DNA of 64,000 bases from Aquibium oceanicum (GTDB taxonomy: Bacteria > Pseudomonadota > Alphaproteobacteria > Rhizobiales > Rhizobiaceae): assembly GCF_001889605.1 (NCBI RefSeq), contig NZ_CP018171.1, positions 1,820,501 through 1,884,500 of the forward strand. The letters run 5' to 3'. How positions within the stretch are numbered: position 1 is the stretch's first letter; every line of letters starts with the position of its first letter. The notes below the pieces were generated by a model, which was not told the origin of the DNA, did not search any database, and saw only the letters and a program-made list of their open reading frames with translations. The translations under genes and the position numbers were made by a program. Shown piece by piece: positions 55,219-62,873 of the stretch.

Positions 55219-55617
55219 ATGACCATTCCCATGACACCCTATTTGCGCAACGCCTTGCGCCTCGACGCCGCGGTCAGCGCCGCCGCCGGCCTCGTGATGA
55301 CGTTCGGAGCGGGCCTGCTCGGCCCCTTTCTCGAGCTTCCCCAACCGCTCCTGTTCTGGGCGGGCGTGGTGATCTTCGCCTGGGTGGTGCTTCTCGCGCT
55401 CGTTGCCGGAAGAGAAGGTGTATCCCGTCTCATCCTGATCGACATCGTGGCCGGAAACGCCCTGTGGGTCGCGGCGAGCGTCGGAATCCTCGTCGCCGGC
55501 ATCGTCACGCCCAATACCCTCGGCGTGATCTTCGTGCTCGTGCAGGGAATGGCGGTCGGTCTCTTCGCAGCGCTTCAAGCCGCGGCTCTACGCTCAGCGA
55601 GCGCCGCCCACGCGTGA
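55219..55617 (+). CDS. Four-helix membrane protein, unknown function
   Basis: 132 aa with four predicted transmembrane helices (about residues 15-35, 45-62, 70-92, 97-120) joined by very short loops. No charged catalytic motif is evident. It is transcribed divergently from the MmyB-type regulator across a 145 bp gap, so control by that regulator is plausible. A purine-rich site (GGAGAAACCGG) precedes the ATG. The family is not recognised. Confidence 0.7.
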   Translation: MTIPMTPYLRNALRLDAAVSAAAGLVMTFGAGLLGPFLELPQPLLFWAGVVIFAWVVLLALVAGREGVSRLILIDIVAGNALWVAASVGILVAGIVTPNTLGVIFVLVQGMAVGLFAALQAAALRSASAAHA

Positions 55618-55642
55618 GAGGCTCGTGTCAGTGTCAGGTAAG

Positions 55643-55664
55643 CCCCGGCGCGGTGACGCCGGGG
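55643..55664. terminator. Hairpin between convergent genes
   Basis: CCCCGGCG (55643-55650) and CGCCGGGG (55657-55664) form an 8-bp stem with a 6-nt loop between two converging small genes. No T-run; a shared terminator is inferred from position. Confidence 0.5.
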
Positions 55665-55668
55665 GAGA

Positions 55669-56112
55669 TCAGTTTGCGAGCCAGGGATTGACCTCGATCA
55701 CGATGGACGGCGCTGCGGAACGGGTTCCGCCGAAGTCGTCACGGTGCCTGCGACCGTTGCCGCGACGATCGTCGTCGCGCCAGTAGCGACGGTCGTCCCG
55801 ATCGTCCCGGAACCGCTTGTCGACCCGTTTGTGGTGCCGGTATCCGTGGTCGCGATCCCGCTTCCAGCGGTAGTCGCCGCGGCGATAGGAATGGCCACCC
55901 TCGAAGCCTCCCGGGGCCTTTCGCCTGAAATTGCCCCGGCGATCATTGTCGCGGTCGCCGCGCCGATAGGATTGCCCGCCTTCGGCGCTGCGCGATTGGG
56001 CAGCGTCGCCGCCGCGAAAATTGCTGCCTGCCGAAGCCGGCATGGCCGAAAACGCCAAGAAGGTCGAGAGCGCGACGAGACACGCGCCCAACGAGGAAAG
56101 TCTGATACGCAT
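55669..56112 (-). CDS. Secreted Arg/Asp-rich low-complexity protein
   Basis: 147 aa. A signal peptide (about residues 1-28, ending ASA) precedes a mature region dominated by Arg, Asp, Gly, Tyr and His with repeated SYRRGD units (GGQSYRRGDRDNDRRG and GGHSYRRGDYRWKRDRD) and dense RDD/DRR runs. The C-terminus IVIEVNPWLAN is hydrophobic and ordered-looking. There are no cysteines. ATG at 56112 was chosen because it directly precedes the signal peptide. The alternating-charge composition suggests a disordered, possibly nucleic-acid- or polysaccharide-binding envelope protein; function unknown. Confidence 0.7.
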   Translation of the reverse strand: MRIRLSSLGACLVALSTFLAFSAMPASAGSNFRGGDAAQSRSAEGGQSYRRGDRDNDRRGNFRRKAPGGFEGGHSYRRGDYRWKRDRDHGYRHHKRVDKRFRDDRDDRRYWRDDDRRGNGRRHRDDFGGTRSAAPSIVIEVNPWLAN

Positions 56113-56208
56113 CGTCACACTCCGGATTACGCGGACTTTTCTTGCCGATCCGCGGGCAGCATACCATGGCTGAGCCACTTTACCCAACGGGTCGAGGAAC
56201 CTCAGGTT

Positions 56209-56233
56209 CCCGGAGGGTTACCAAACCTCCGGG
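56209..56233 (-). terminator. Hairpin downstream of yghU
   Basis: CCCGGAGG and CCTCCGGG (56209-56216, 56226-56233) form an 8-bp stem with a 9-nt loop, about 50 bp past the GST gene on the reverse strand. A second small palindrome AACCT-C-AGGTT is just beyond it. No T-run, so termination is inferred. Confidence 0.45.
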
Positions 56234-56286
56234 AGACTGCCCTAAGCGGTCGTTTCGACCCGCAAACCCCGGCTTGGAGCAGCCGG

Positions 56287-57171
56287 CTACTCTCCGGCCG
56301 CCGCCTGCAGCTTGTCCTGGGTCTTGGTCTCGAAGTCGCTGGCGTCGTGCCGCTCGTGCAGCTGCTCGGACGGATTGCCGACGGCGCGGTTGACCATGCG
56401 GCCTCGCTTCACCGCCGCGCGTTCTCCGATCTGCTTCTGCCAGCGGTCGACGTTCGTGTAGGACTTCACGTCCAGGAATGTCCCGGAGTTCTCGTAGCTC
56501 TTGCCGGCCACCATGTTGCCGTACCAGGGCCAGATCGCCATGTCGGCGATCGTGTATTCCTTGCCGGCCATGTACTCGTTGTTCGCCAGATGCCGGTCGA
56601 GCACGTCGAGCTGACGCTTGACCTCCATCGAGAAGCGATCGATCGCGTATTCGATCTTGATCGGCGCGTAGGCGAAGAAGTGGCCGAAGCCGCCGCCGAG
56701 ATAGGGCGCGCTGCCCATCTGCCAGAACAGCCAGTTCAGGCACTCGGTCCGCGCCACGTGCTCGCTCGGCAGGAAGGCGCCGAACTTCTCCGCCAGGTAG
56801 AGGAGGATGGAACCGGACTCGAAGACCCGGACCGGCGTCGGCCCGCTGCGGTCCATCAGCGCCGGGATCTTGGAGTTCGGGTTCACGTCGACGAAGCCGC
56901 TGCCGAACTGGTCGCCGTCGCCGATCTTGATCAGCCAGGCGTCGTATTCGGCGCCGGAGTGTCCGAGCGCCAAGAGTTCCTCCAGCATCACCGTCACCTT
57001 CACGCCGTTGGGCGTGGCGAGCGAATAGAGCTGGAGGGGATGCTTGCCGACCGGCAGTTCCTTCTCGTGCGTGGGTCCGGCGATCGGGCGGTTGATGCTG
57101 GCGAAGCGTCCGCCGCTCTCCTTGTCCCACTTCCAGACTTCGGGGGGCGTATAGGTTTCGGTGTCGGCCAT
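56287..57171 (-). CDS. yghU: Glutathione S-transferase-like disulfide-bond reductase YghU
   Basis: 294 aa cytoplasmic protein. The N-terminal lead (YTPPEVWKWDKESGGRFASINRP) and thioredoxin-fold domain with LYSLATPNGVKVTVMLEEL and NPNSKIPAL are characteristic of the YghU/YfcG subgroup, which binds two glutathiones and reduces disulfides. The C-terminal helical domain contains WLFWQMGSAPYLGGGFGHFF. ATG at 57171 gives the normal length. It precedes no obvious partner; the uracil-DNA glycosylase gene lies 60 bp upstream on the same strand. Confidence 0.92.
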   Translation of the reverse strand: MADTETYTPPEVWKWDKESGGRFASINRPIAGPTHEKELPVGKHPLQLYSLATPNGVKVTVMLEELLALGHSGAEYDAWLIKIGDGDQFGSGFVDVNPNSKIPALMDRSGPTPVRVFESGSILLYLAEKFGAFLPSEHVARTECLNWLFWQMGSAPYLGGGFGHFFAYAPIKIEYAIDRFSMEVKRQLDVLDRHLANNEYMAGKEYTIADMAIWPWYGNMVAGKSYENSGTFLDVKSYTNVDRWQKQIGERAAVKRGRMVNRAVGNPSEQLHERHDASDFETKTQDKLQAAAGE

Positions 57172-57231
57172 AGTGGTTTCCGTTCCTTGTTCGGGTGGAG
57201 GATGGGTGGTCCGTCGCGGCGGGCGGCGCGC

Positions 57232-58092
57232 CTAGGGTGCGGGACCCTGAAGCCGCAGCCTCGCCTTGATTTCGAGAAAATCGCGCCATGCGAGCCGCTT
57301 GTGGGCCGGGTTGCGCAACAGGTAGGCGGGATGGAGCGTCGGCATGGCAGGGATCTCCAGGCCGGATGCCGTCCGGTGGACGCGCCAGTTGCCGCGCAGG
57401 CGCAGGACCCCCTCCGTGGCGCCGAGCAGCACCTTGGCGGATGGTCCGCCCAGCGTCACCAGCACCTTCGGGTTGGCGAGTTCGACCTGTCGCTCGATGA
57501 AGGGCCGGCACAGTTCGGTCTCCAGCGGGGTCGGCGTACGGTTTCCCGGCGGGCGCCAGGGAATGACGTTGGCGATGTAGGCACTCGACCGGTCGAGGCC
57601 GATCGCGGCCAGCATGCGGTCGAGCAGCTTCCCCGAGCGGCCGACGAAGGGCAGGCCCTCCACATCCTCGTCGCGCCCGGGCGCCTCGCCCACGAACATG
57701 ATGTCGGCCTTCGGATTGCCGTCGGCGAAGACGAGGTTCTTGGCGGTGAACTTGAGATTGCAGCCGTCGAACCCTGCGAGGATCGCGCGCAGGTCCTCCA
57801 TCGACGCCGCCGAGCGGGCGAGTTCGCGCGCGCGAGCGGCCTGCGCCTCGTCGGGAATGGCGGCCGGAGGCGCAGCTTGCCGGGGTGCGACCGGGGGGCC
57901 GGCCGGTGCTTCGCCGAGGCGTCGCCGCGGCTCCCTGGCGGGTTCTGCCGGGACAGGCTCGGGCGCGGGGCGTGCCAGCCGCGCCTGGCTCTCGGCGAAA
58001 CGGTCGACGGGTGCCTCCTCCAACGCCTCGTCGGCGCCGCTGTCGGCAAGAAACAGCAGAAGTTCCCGCAGGTCGGCCTGGTGGATTCCCAT
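57232..58092 (-). CDS. Uracil-DNA glycosylase, family 4-like, altered Fe-S ligands
   Basis: 286 aa. A Pro/Ala/Arg-rich linker (about residues 30-95) precedes a family 4/5-like UDG domain: [24 protein letters not shown] (motif 1 region), [14 protein letters not shown], and HPAYLL (motif 2 region). The enzyme removes uracil from DNA to start base excision repair. Family 4 enzymes use four cysteines for a 4Fe-4S cluster; here only the GCNL and LCRPF cysteines remain and the position in WRPPGNR that is normally KCRPPGNR is Trp. An intact cluster is therefore unlikely. ATG at 58092 is preferred to one 42 bp upstream. Cluster-less relatives are reported from Bradyrhizobium (recalled, not checked). 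Confidence 0.85.
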   Translation of the reverse strand: MGIHQADLRELLLFLADSGADEALEEAPVDRFAESQARLARPAPEPVPAEPAREPRRRLGEAPAGPPVAPRQAAPPAAIPDEAQAARARELARSAASMEDLRAILAGFDGCNLKFTAKNLVFADGNPKADIMFVGEAPGRDEDVEGLPFVGRSGKLLDRMLAAIGLDRSSAYIANVIPWRPPGNRTPTPLETELCRPFIERQVELANPKVLVTLGGPSAKVLLGATEGVLRLRGNWRVHRTASGLEIPAMPTLHPAYLLRNPAHKRLAWRDFLEIKARLRLQGPAP

Positions 58093-58138
58093 GCCACGCC
58101 TTCTACCACGCCGCCGCGCCGTGTCGAATCGCACTTGG

Positions 58139-58753
58139 TCACGAAGACGGGATTCGCGGGTCCTGGACGAGATAGAAGGTCCGCTTCGGCGTCAGATCGG
58201 AGATTACGAACACGAAGCGCGCTTCCGCGCCGGGGTCGACGAAGCCGTGGGTGAAAAGCAAGCGGTCATACGGCTCGAACGCCCGATGGAATTCCGCGAA
58301 GCCAACCGAAAGGATGTTGTCGCTCTCCTGGCGACGCTGGTCGAAGGAGAGCCCGTCGCCATAGACGCTCGGAACGCCGCGCTTCTCCTGGAGTTCGAAC
58401 TCGAACTCGGTCCAGGCGAGCTGGCTGGCGTTGCGCGCGACCACGACGAGGTTCAGGAAGCCGGTGGCGAAAGCGGGATCGTTGGCATACGGCCGGATCG
58501 GTCCGTGGATGCGGATGACGAGGGTGACCGGGCTTGCCGACAGGAACTCCTGCGTGACCACCACGGGGTCGCCTTTTGTCCCCGCTCCCTCGACCGACAG
58601 GATGCGGAAGCCGCCGAGTTCGTCCGAGAACGAGTAGGCGCCAGCGCGCCATATGTCATCCTCGGCCGCGGATGCCGGATGCGCGGCGAACAGTGCGACC
58701 AGGAGGGCAACGAGCGCATGCAGGCTCTTCACCAGGCACTTCTCCCTTTGCAT
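58139..58753 (-). CDS. Secreted protein, unknown function
   Basis: 204 aa. A signal peptide (about residues 1-30; [21 protein letters not shown]) precedes a ~170-residue mature domain with beta-rich character: [55 protein letters not shown]-type and [12 protein letters not shown] segments. There are no cysteines in the mature part and no enzyme motif. ATG at 58753 is chosen because it starts the signal peptide. It lies ~45 bp upstream of the glycosylase gene on the same strand and is divergent from the ArsR gene. Family not recognised. Confidence 0.65.
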   Translation of the reverse strand: MQREKCLVKSLHALVALLVALFAAHPASAAEDDIWRAGAYSFSDELGGFRILSVEGAGTKGDPVVVTQEFLSASPVTLVIRIHGPIRPYANDPAFATGFLNLVVVARNASQLAWTEFEFELQEKRGVPSVYGDGLSFDQRRQESDNILSVGFAEFHRAFEPYDRLLFTHGFVDPGAEARFVFVISDLTPKRTFYLVQDPRIPSS

Positions 58754-58878
58754 CGAGTTTAGCTCCAAACCGGCCACCGATGAAGGAGGTCGGAAGGACC
58801 GTGCATAAGCCATGCGGAAAACGCTCACCCTAATGGTTGACAATAACCCGCGCATTTATTATTCAACCAATCAGATGA

Positions 58879-59223
58879 ATGATGAACGACGATGACCTGT
58901 CCCGAATTCTGAAGGCCGCTGGCGACACCACGCGGCGACGGATCCTGACGCTGCTCGTCCAGGAAGGGGCACTGCGGGTGACCGCGCTCGCCGCTCATTT
59001 CGAGATGTCGCTGAACTCCGTATCGAAGCACATCAAGGTGCTGGAGGAGGCGGGTCTCGTCACCCGCCGGACCCAGGGCCGCGAGCATTTCATCGCGGCC
59101 GAACTCGAGCCTCTTCGGGTGACGGAAGAGTGGTTCGGCCAACTGAAGTCGATCTGGGAGCTGCGCCTCGCGGCGCTCGAAGATGCACTGGTCTCAAAGG
59201 ATGATGACGATGACGACGACTGA
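58879..59223 (+). CDS. ArsR-family transcriptional regulator
   Basis: 114 aa winged-helix protein: ILKAAGDTTRRRILTLLVQEG, then ALAAHFEMSLNSVSKHIKVLEEAGLVTRRTQGREHF. There is no metal-binding cysteine motif. This subtype is usually paired with an AHSA1/SRPBCC gene, as here. The last seven residues are Asp, encoded by the same bases that carry the start of the downstream gene. It probably represses its own operon; signal unknown. Confidence 0.9.
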   Translation: MMNDDDLSRILKAAGDTTRRRILTLLVQEGALRVTALAAHFEMSLNSVSKHIKVLEEAGLVTRRTQGREHFIAAELEPLRVTEEWFGQLKSIWELRLAALEDALVSKDDDDDDD

Positions 59224-59641
59224 CCTGGAACTGACCGTCAACCGCACCATAAAGGCTCCGCGTGAAAAGGTTTTCGACGCTTGGCTTTCGCCCGCCATGC
59301 TCGCCCGCTTCATGCGGCCGCCATCCACGACCGGAGAGGCCAGGGTGCAGAACGATCCCGTCACGGGCGGCCGCTTCTCCATCGTCATGGTGACGCCGGA
59401 GAGGGAGATACCCCATGCCGGCACCTACCTTGCTATCGACCCGCACGACCACCTGTCCTTCACCTGGGAGTCGCCGCACTCGCTCGACGACAGCGTCGTC
59501 ACGATCGATTTCACAGACGCCGGCCCGGGCGCGACCGAGATCACGCTGAAACAGGTGAAGTTCAAAAGCGAACAAGCCCGCGACGGCCATGTCGAGGGTT
59601 GGACCACGATCATGGAAGCGCTCGCAGAAGCGATCGCCTGA
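59201..59641 (+). CDS. SRPBCC/AHSA1 family protein
   Basis: 146 aa START-like helix-grip domain: VNRTIKAPREKVFDAWL, then ARFMRPP, GGRFSIVMV, PHAGTYLAIDPHDHLSFTW and VEGWTTIMEAL. Such proteins bind hydrophobic ligands or modulate Hsp90-like partners; the ligand is unknown. Several ATG codons are clustered at 59201, 59204 and 59210; 59210 has the best spacing to the AAAGG site, so the exact start is uncertain. It overlaps the ArsR gene by up to 23 bp and is certainly co-translated with it. Confidence 0.87.
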   Translation: MMTMTTTDLELTVNRTIKAPREKVFDAWLSPAMLARFMRPPSTTGEARVQNDPVTGGRFSIVMVTPEREIPHAGTYLAIDPHDHLSFTWESPHSLDDSVVTIDFTDAGPGATEITLKQVKFKSEQARDGHVEGWTTIMEALAEAIA

Positions 59642-59733
59642 CTGGTGCGCCTTGGGTGAGGGTTTTTCATTGCCGGTTCATTTTGCAAGGCTTTGAAACC
59701 TTGGTCATCGCGCGGGAGAAGGAGCCGAATGCC

Positions 59734-60146
59734 ATGACTGCCGCCGCCACTGTCTTTGCCGGCAGTACTTCCATGGCACACGGGCGAATCTGCAACCCGG
59801 CGACCTGATCGCCGTCGGCTACAGGTCAAATTTCACTGAGGACCGGCCGCTCTCGGGGGTCTACTTCGCCAGCACGCTCGACGCCGCCATCTCGGGCGCC
59901 GAGTTGTCGGCAGACGGCGGGCGGCAACCCATCCATGTCGTCGAACCGACCGGTCCGATCGAGGACGATCCGAACGTCACCGACAAGAAGTTTCCGGGCA
60001 ACCCGACGCTCTCCTACCACTCGAACAACCCGCTGCGCATCGTCGGCGAGGTGATCGCATGGCAGGGCCACGCGCCCGAACTCTTGCGGCAGATGAAGGA
60101 AAATGTCGCACGCCTGACCGCCGAGGGCGGCAGGATCATCGACTAG
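59734..60146 (+). pseudogene. arr: Rifampin ADP-ribosyltransferase (arr), frameshifted
   Basis: The sequence encodes an Arr family protein, which inactivates rifampin by ADP-ribosylation with NAD+. From 59763 the frame reads QYFHGTRANLQPGDLI, GVYFASTLDAA, then HVVEPTGPIEDDPNVTDKKFPGNPT, LRIVGEV and ends at 60146, all diagnostic of Arr. That frame has no start codon: it is open from 59697 but without ATG, GTG or TTG before the conserved YFHGT. A start, ATG at 59734 with a GGAG site, lies in the neighbouring frame (MTAAATVFAG) and ends soon after. One C missing in GCCGGC(C)AGTAC near 59761-59764 restores a normal ~138-aa protein. So this is either a recent pseudogene or a sequencing error. Confidence 0.8.
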
Positions 60147-60259
60147 GCGAGTGGGGAGCGCCAGTCGCTTCGAGCCCTCGCCGACCCCGGCGGATGACCC
60201 CTGCAGGCCCAAACCTCGGCCATCGGGGCCAATGGGCAACCATCTTCCACCTCCGTCGT

Positions 60260-60275
60260 TTGACGTTTACGTCAA
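60260..60275. promoter_or_regulatory. Operator-like palindrome upstream of ETF-QO gene
   Basis: TTGACGT-TT-ACGTCAA is a perfect 7-2-7 inverted repeat ~130 bp before the ETF-ubiquinone oxidoreductase start. It resembles, from memory, operators of MerR-type LiuR regulators of branched-chain amino acid and fatty acid catabolism, whose regulons include ETF genes. A -35-like TTGACG at about 60305 with a TATCGC -10 could be the promoter. Regulator identity is an inference. Confidence 0.5.
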
Positions 60276-60407
60276 CAACGGTAGGGTCTGCTCCTGTCCG
60301 GATTTGTTGACGCACGCGGCGCCTGTGGTATCGCAATTGCGAACACATGCGCTATCACCATGGGGATGCGTGCCATCCGGCCCGGGCCGGAAAGCTGGAG
60401 GACGAGA

Positions 60408-62123
60408 ATGAGCGAAGCTGAACGCGAAAGCATGGAGTTCGACGTCGTGATCGTGGGCGCGGGGCCGGCCGGTCTCGCAGCGGCGATCCGCCTGAAGCAG
60501 GTGAACCCCGAGCTTTCCGTCGTCGTGCTGGAAAAGGGCGCCGAGGTCGGCGCCCACATCCTGTCCGGCGCCGTTGTCGATCCCGTGGGCATCGGCAAGC
60601 TCATTCCCGACTGGCAGAGTGAAAGCGACCATCCGTTCAAGACACCGGTTACCGATGACCAGTTCCTGCTGCTCGGACCGGCCGGCTCCGTCAGGCTCCC
60701 GAACTTCCTGATGCCGCCGCTGATGAGCAACCATGGCAACTACGCCGTCTCGCTCGGAAACGTCTGCCGCTGGCTTGCCGGTCATGCGGAGGCTCTAGGC
60801 GTCGAAATCTATCCCGGCTTTGCCGCGACCGAGGTGCTCTACGACGAGAACGGCGCGGTGAAGGGCGTGGCAACCGGCGACATGGGCATCGAGCGCGACG
60901 GATCGCGCGGGCCGAACTATGCGCCCGGCATGGAACTCCATGGCAAGTACACGCTGATCGGCGAGGGCGTGCGCGGTTCGCTCGCCAAGCAGCTGATCGC
61001 CAAGTTCGACCTTGCCGACGGACGCGAGCCGCAGAAATTCGGCATCGGCCTCAAGGAGTTGTGGCAGGTCTCTCCGGAAAAGCACAAGCCTGGACTGGTG
61101 CAGCACTCCTTCGGATGGCCGCTCGATAATGCCACCGGCGGCGGCTCTTTCCTCTACCACATGGAAGACAATCAGGTGGCCGTCGGCTTCGTCGTCCACC
61201 TGAATTACAGGAACCCCTATGTCTCCCCCTTTGAGGAATTCCAGCGCTTCAAGACCCATGCCGCTGTCCGCGACACGTTCGAGGGCGGCAAGCGACTTTC
61301 CTATGGCGCCCGCGCCATCACCGAGGGCGGCTACCAGTCCGTGCCGAAGCTCACTTTCCCGGGCGGGGCACTGATCGGTTGCTCGGCCGGCTTCGTCAAC
61401 GTGCCGCGCATCAAGGGCTCGCACAACGCGGTGCTGTCCGGAATGATGGCGGCCGAGCACGTTGCCGAGGCGCTCGCGGCGGGCCGCTCGGGCGACGAGA
61501 TTTCGGGCTATGAGGCGGGCTGGCGCGACTCGGCGATCGGCAAGGACCTGAAGCGGGTGCGCAACGTCAAGCCGCTGTGGTCTCGCCTGGGCCTCTATGC
61601 CGGCGTCGCGCTCGGCGGGCTCGACATGTGGGTCAACACGCTGCTCGGCTTCTCCTTCTTCGGCACCATGAAGCACGGGAAGGCTGACTATGCCGCGCTC
61701 GAACCGGCCGACAAACACAAGCGCATCGACTATCCCAAGCCCGATGGCGTCCTTACCTTCGACCGGCTCTCCTCGGTGTTCCTGTCGAATACCAACCACG
61801 AGGAGGACCAGCCGATCCACCTGAAGGTCAAGGATCCGGAGCTGCAGAAGAACTCCGAATACGGCGTGTTTGCCGGTCCCTCGACGCGTTACTGCCCGGC
61901 GGGCGTCTACGAGTGGGTGGACGCCGACGGGAACGCGCTGGCCGGCGGCCCCGGCTCCCGGGACAAGGGCGGCGAGGTCTCGCACGACAATCCGGAAGCC
62001 CGCTTCGTCATCAACGCGCAGAACTGCGTGCACTGCAAGACCTGCGACATCAAGGACCCGAACCAGAACATCAACTGGGTGCCCCCGCAGGGCGGCGAGG
62101 GGCCGGTCTATCCGAACATGTGA
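60408..62123 (+). CDS. etf-QO: Electron transfer flavoprotein-ubiquinone oxidoreductase
   Basis: 571 aa membrane-associated flavoprotein that passes electrons from acyl-CoA and related dehydrogenases, via ETF, to ubiquinone. The N-terminal FAD motif VVIVGAGPAGLAAAIRL, a central GFVVHLNYRNPYVSPFEEFQRFK region and FPGGALIGCSAGFVNVPRIKG are typical. The C-terminal ferredoxin-like domain binds one 4Fe-4S cluster through YCPAGVYEW and NCVHCKTCDIKDP cysteines. The ATG at 60408 follows GGAGGAC; an upstream in-frame ATG is not favoured. A perfect operator-like palindrome precedes it. Confidence 0.95.
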   Translation: MSEAERESMEFDVVIVGAGPAGLAAAIRLKQVNPELSVVVLEKGAEVGAHILSGAVVDPVGIGKLIPDWQSESDHPFKTPVTDDQFLLLGPAGSVRLPNFLMPPLMSNHGNYAVSLGNVCRWLAGHAEALGVEIYPGFAATEVLYDENGAVKGVATGDMGIERDGSRGPNYAPGMELHGKYTLIGEGVRGSLAKQLIAKFDLADGREPQKFGIGLKELWQVSPEKHKPGLVQHSFGWPLDNATGGGSFLYHMEDNQVAVGFVVHLNYRNPYVSPFEEFQRFKTHAAVRDTFEGGKRLSYGARAITEGGYQSVPKLTFPGGALIGCSAGFVNVPRIKGSHNAVLSGMMAAEHVAEALAAGRSGDEISGYEAGWRDSAIGKDLKRVRNVKPLWSRLGLYAGVALGGLDMWVNTLLGFSFFGTMKHGKADYAALEPADKHKRIDYPKPDGVLTFDRLSSVFLSNTNHEEDQPIHLKVKDPELQKNSEYGVFAGPSTRYCPAGVYEWVDADGNALAGGPGSRDKGGEVSHDNPEARFVINAQNCVHCKTCDIKDPNQNINWVPPQGGEGPVYPNM

Positions 62124-62132
62124 GGACGGCGA

Positions 62133-62154
62133 CGGCGGCGCCATGGCGCCGCCG
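62133..62154. terminator. Perfect palindrome after ETF-QO gene
   Basis: A 22-nt perfect palindrome centred on CCATGG (62133-62154), made of GGCGGCGC arms, starts 10 bp after the stop. It could form an intramolecular hairpin or cruciform; no T-run follows, so termination is inferred. Confidence 0.5.
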
Positions 62155-62254
62155 TTCCTGCGCGTCCGGCAAGGACCGCGCGTCTACTTTACCCCAGCCT
62201 AAAATGCCGCTTGAAAGCGGTCGCGCCGCATGCATTCTATGCAAGCAGGGGTAG

Positions 62255-62869
62255 ATGGGCGGGATGCGATCTCACATGAAGGCATGGATTGTGCTGGCGT
62301 CGATGAGCATCGCCGCCTTCGCCACGCAGGCTGATGCGAAACCGAAGATCACCGAGAAGACCGAATACTACCAGATCTCGGGAAAGACTGGCATCGACCT
62401 CTTGTGGGACATGAACCGCAAAGGACCGCGCCAGGGGTTTCTGACGAAGGCGATCGCGCAGACGCGCTACGAGGCCGATTTCAAAGGCGATATGGTCTTT
62501 GAGAACGGCGTCTGCCGGATCAGCGGCGGCGGCGTCTCGATGAAGATCACCTACATCTACCCCCAGCCGCGCGAGAAACTGAGCGGAGACATGTTGCGGC
62601 GCTGGAAGCTCTTCCAAGCCGACAATATCCGCCACGAAAAGGTCCACGGCAAGATCGCCCGAGAGTTGGCAGCGGTGCTGGACAAGAAGATCAGGAGTTT
62701 CGCCACCAGGGGTGACCGCCGTTGCGGCAATGCCCTGGCGAAGCTGAAGCGCGAGACCATGGCGATCTACAACGCCTACGAAAAGAAGCAGAACGACTTC
62801 GACCGGCAGGAGCACCGTGAAGGCGGTGCAGTGGACAAGAGCGTCGCGGTGCTGGTCGCCAAACGCTGA
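62255..62869 (+). CDS. DUF922 secreted Zn-dependent protease-like protein
   Basis: 204 aa. A signal peptide (ending TQADA) precedes a DUF922 domain: YYQISGKTGIDLLWDMNRKGP, then AQTRYEADF and a metallopeptidase motif HEKVHGK (HExxH). DUF922 proteins are predicted periplasmic Zn-dependent proteases. Two cysteines (ENGVCRIS and DRRCGNA) may pair. Starts at 62255, 62264 and 62276 are all possible; the first has the AGCAGGGG site. It stands alone between the ETF-QO gene and a convergent hydrolase gene. Confidence 0.85.
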   Translation: MGGMRSHMKAWIVLASMSIAAFATQADAKPKITEKTEYYQISGKTGIDLLWDMNRKGPRQGFLTKAIAQTRYEADFKGDMVFENGVCRISGGGVSMKITYIYPQPREKLSGDMLRRWKLFQADNIRHEKVHGKIARELAAVLDKKIRSFATRGDRRCGNALAKLKRETMAIYNAYEKKQNDFDRQEHREGGAVDKSVAVLVAKR

Positions 62870-62873
62870 GGTG

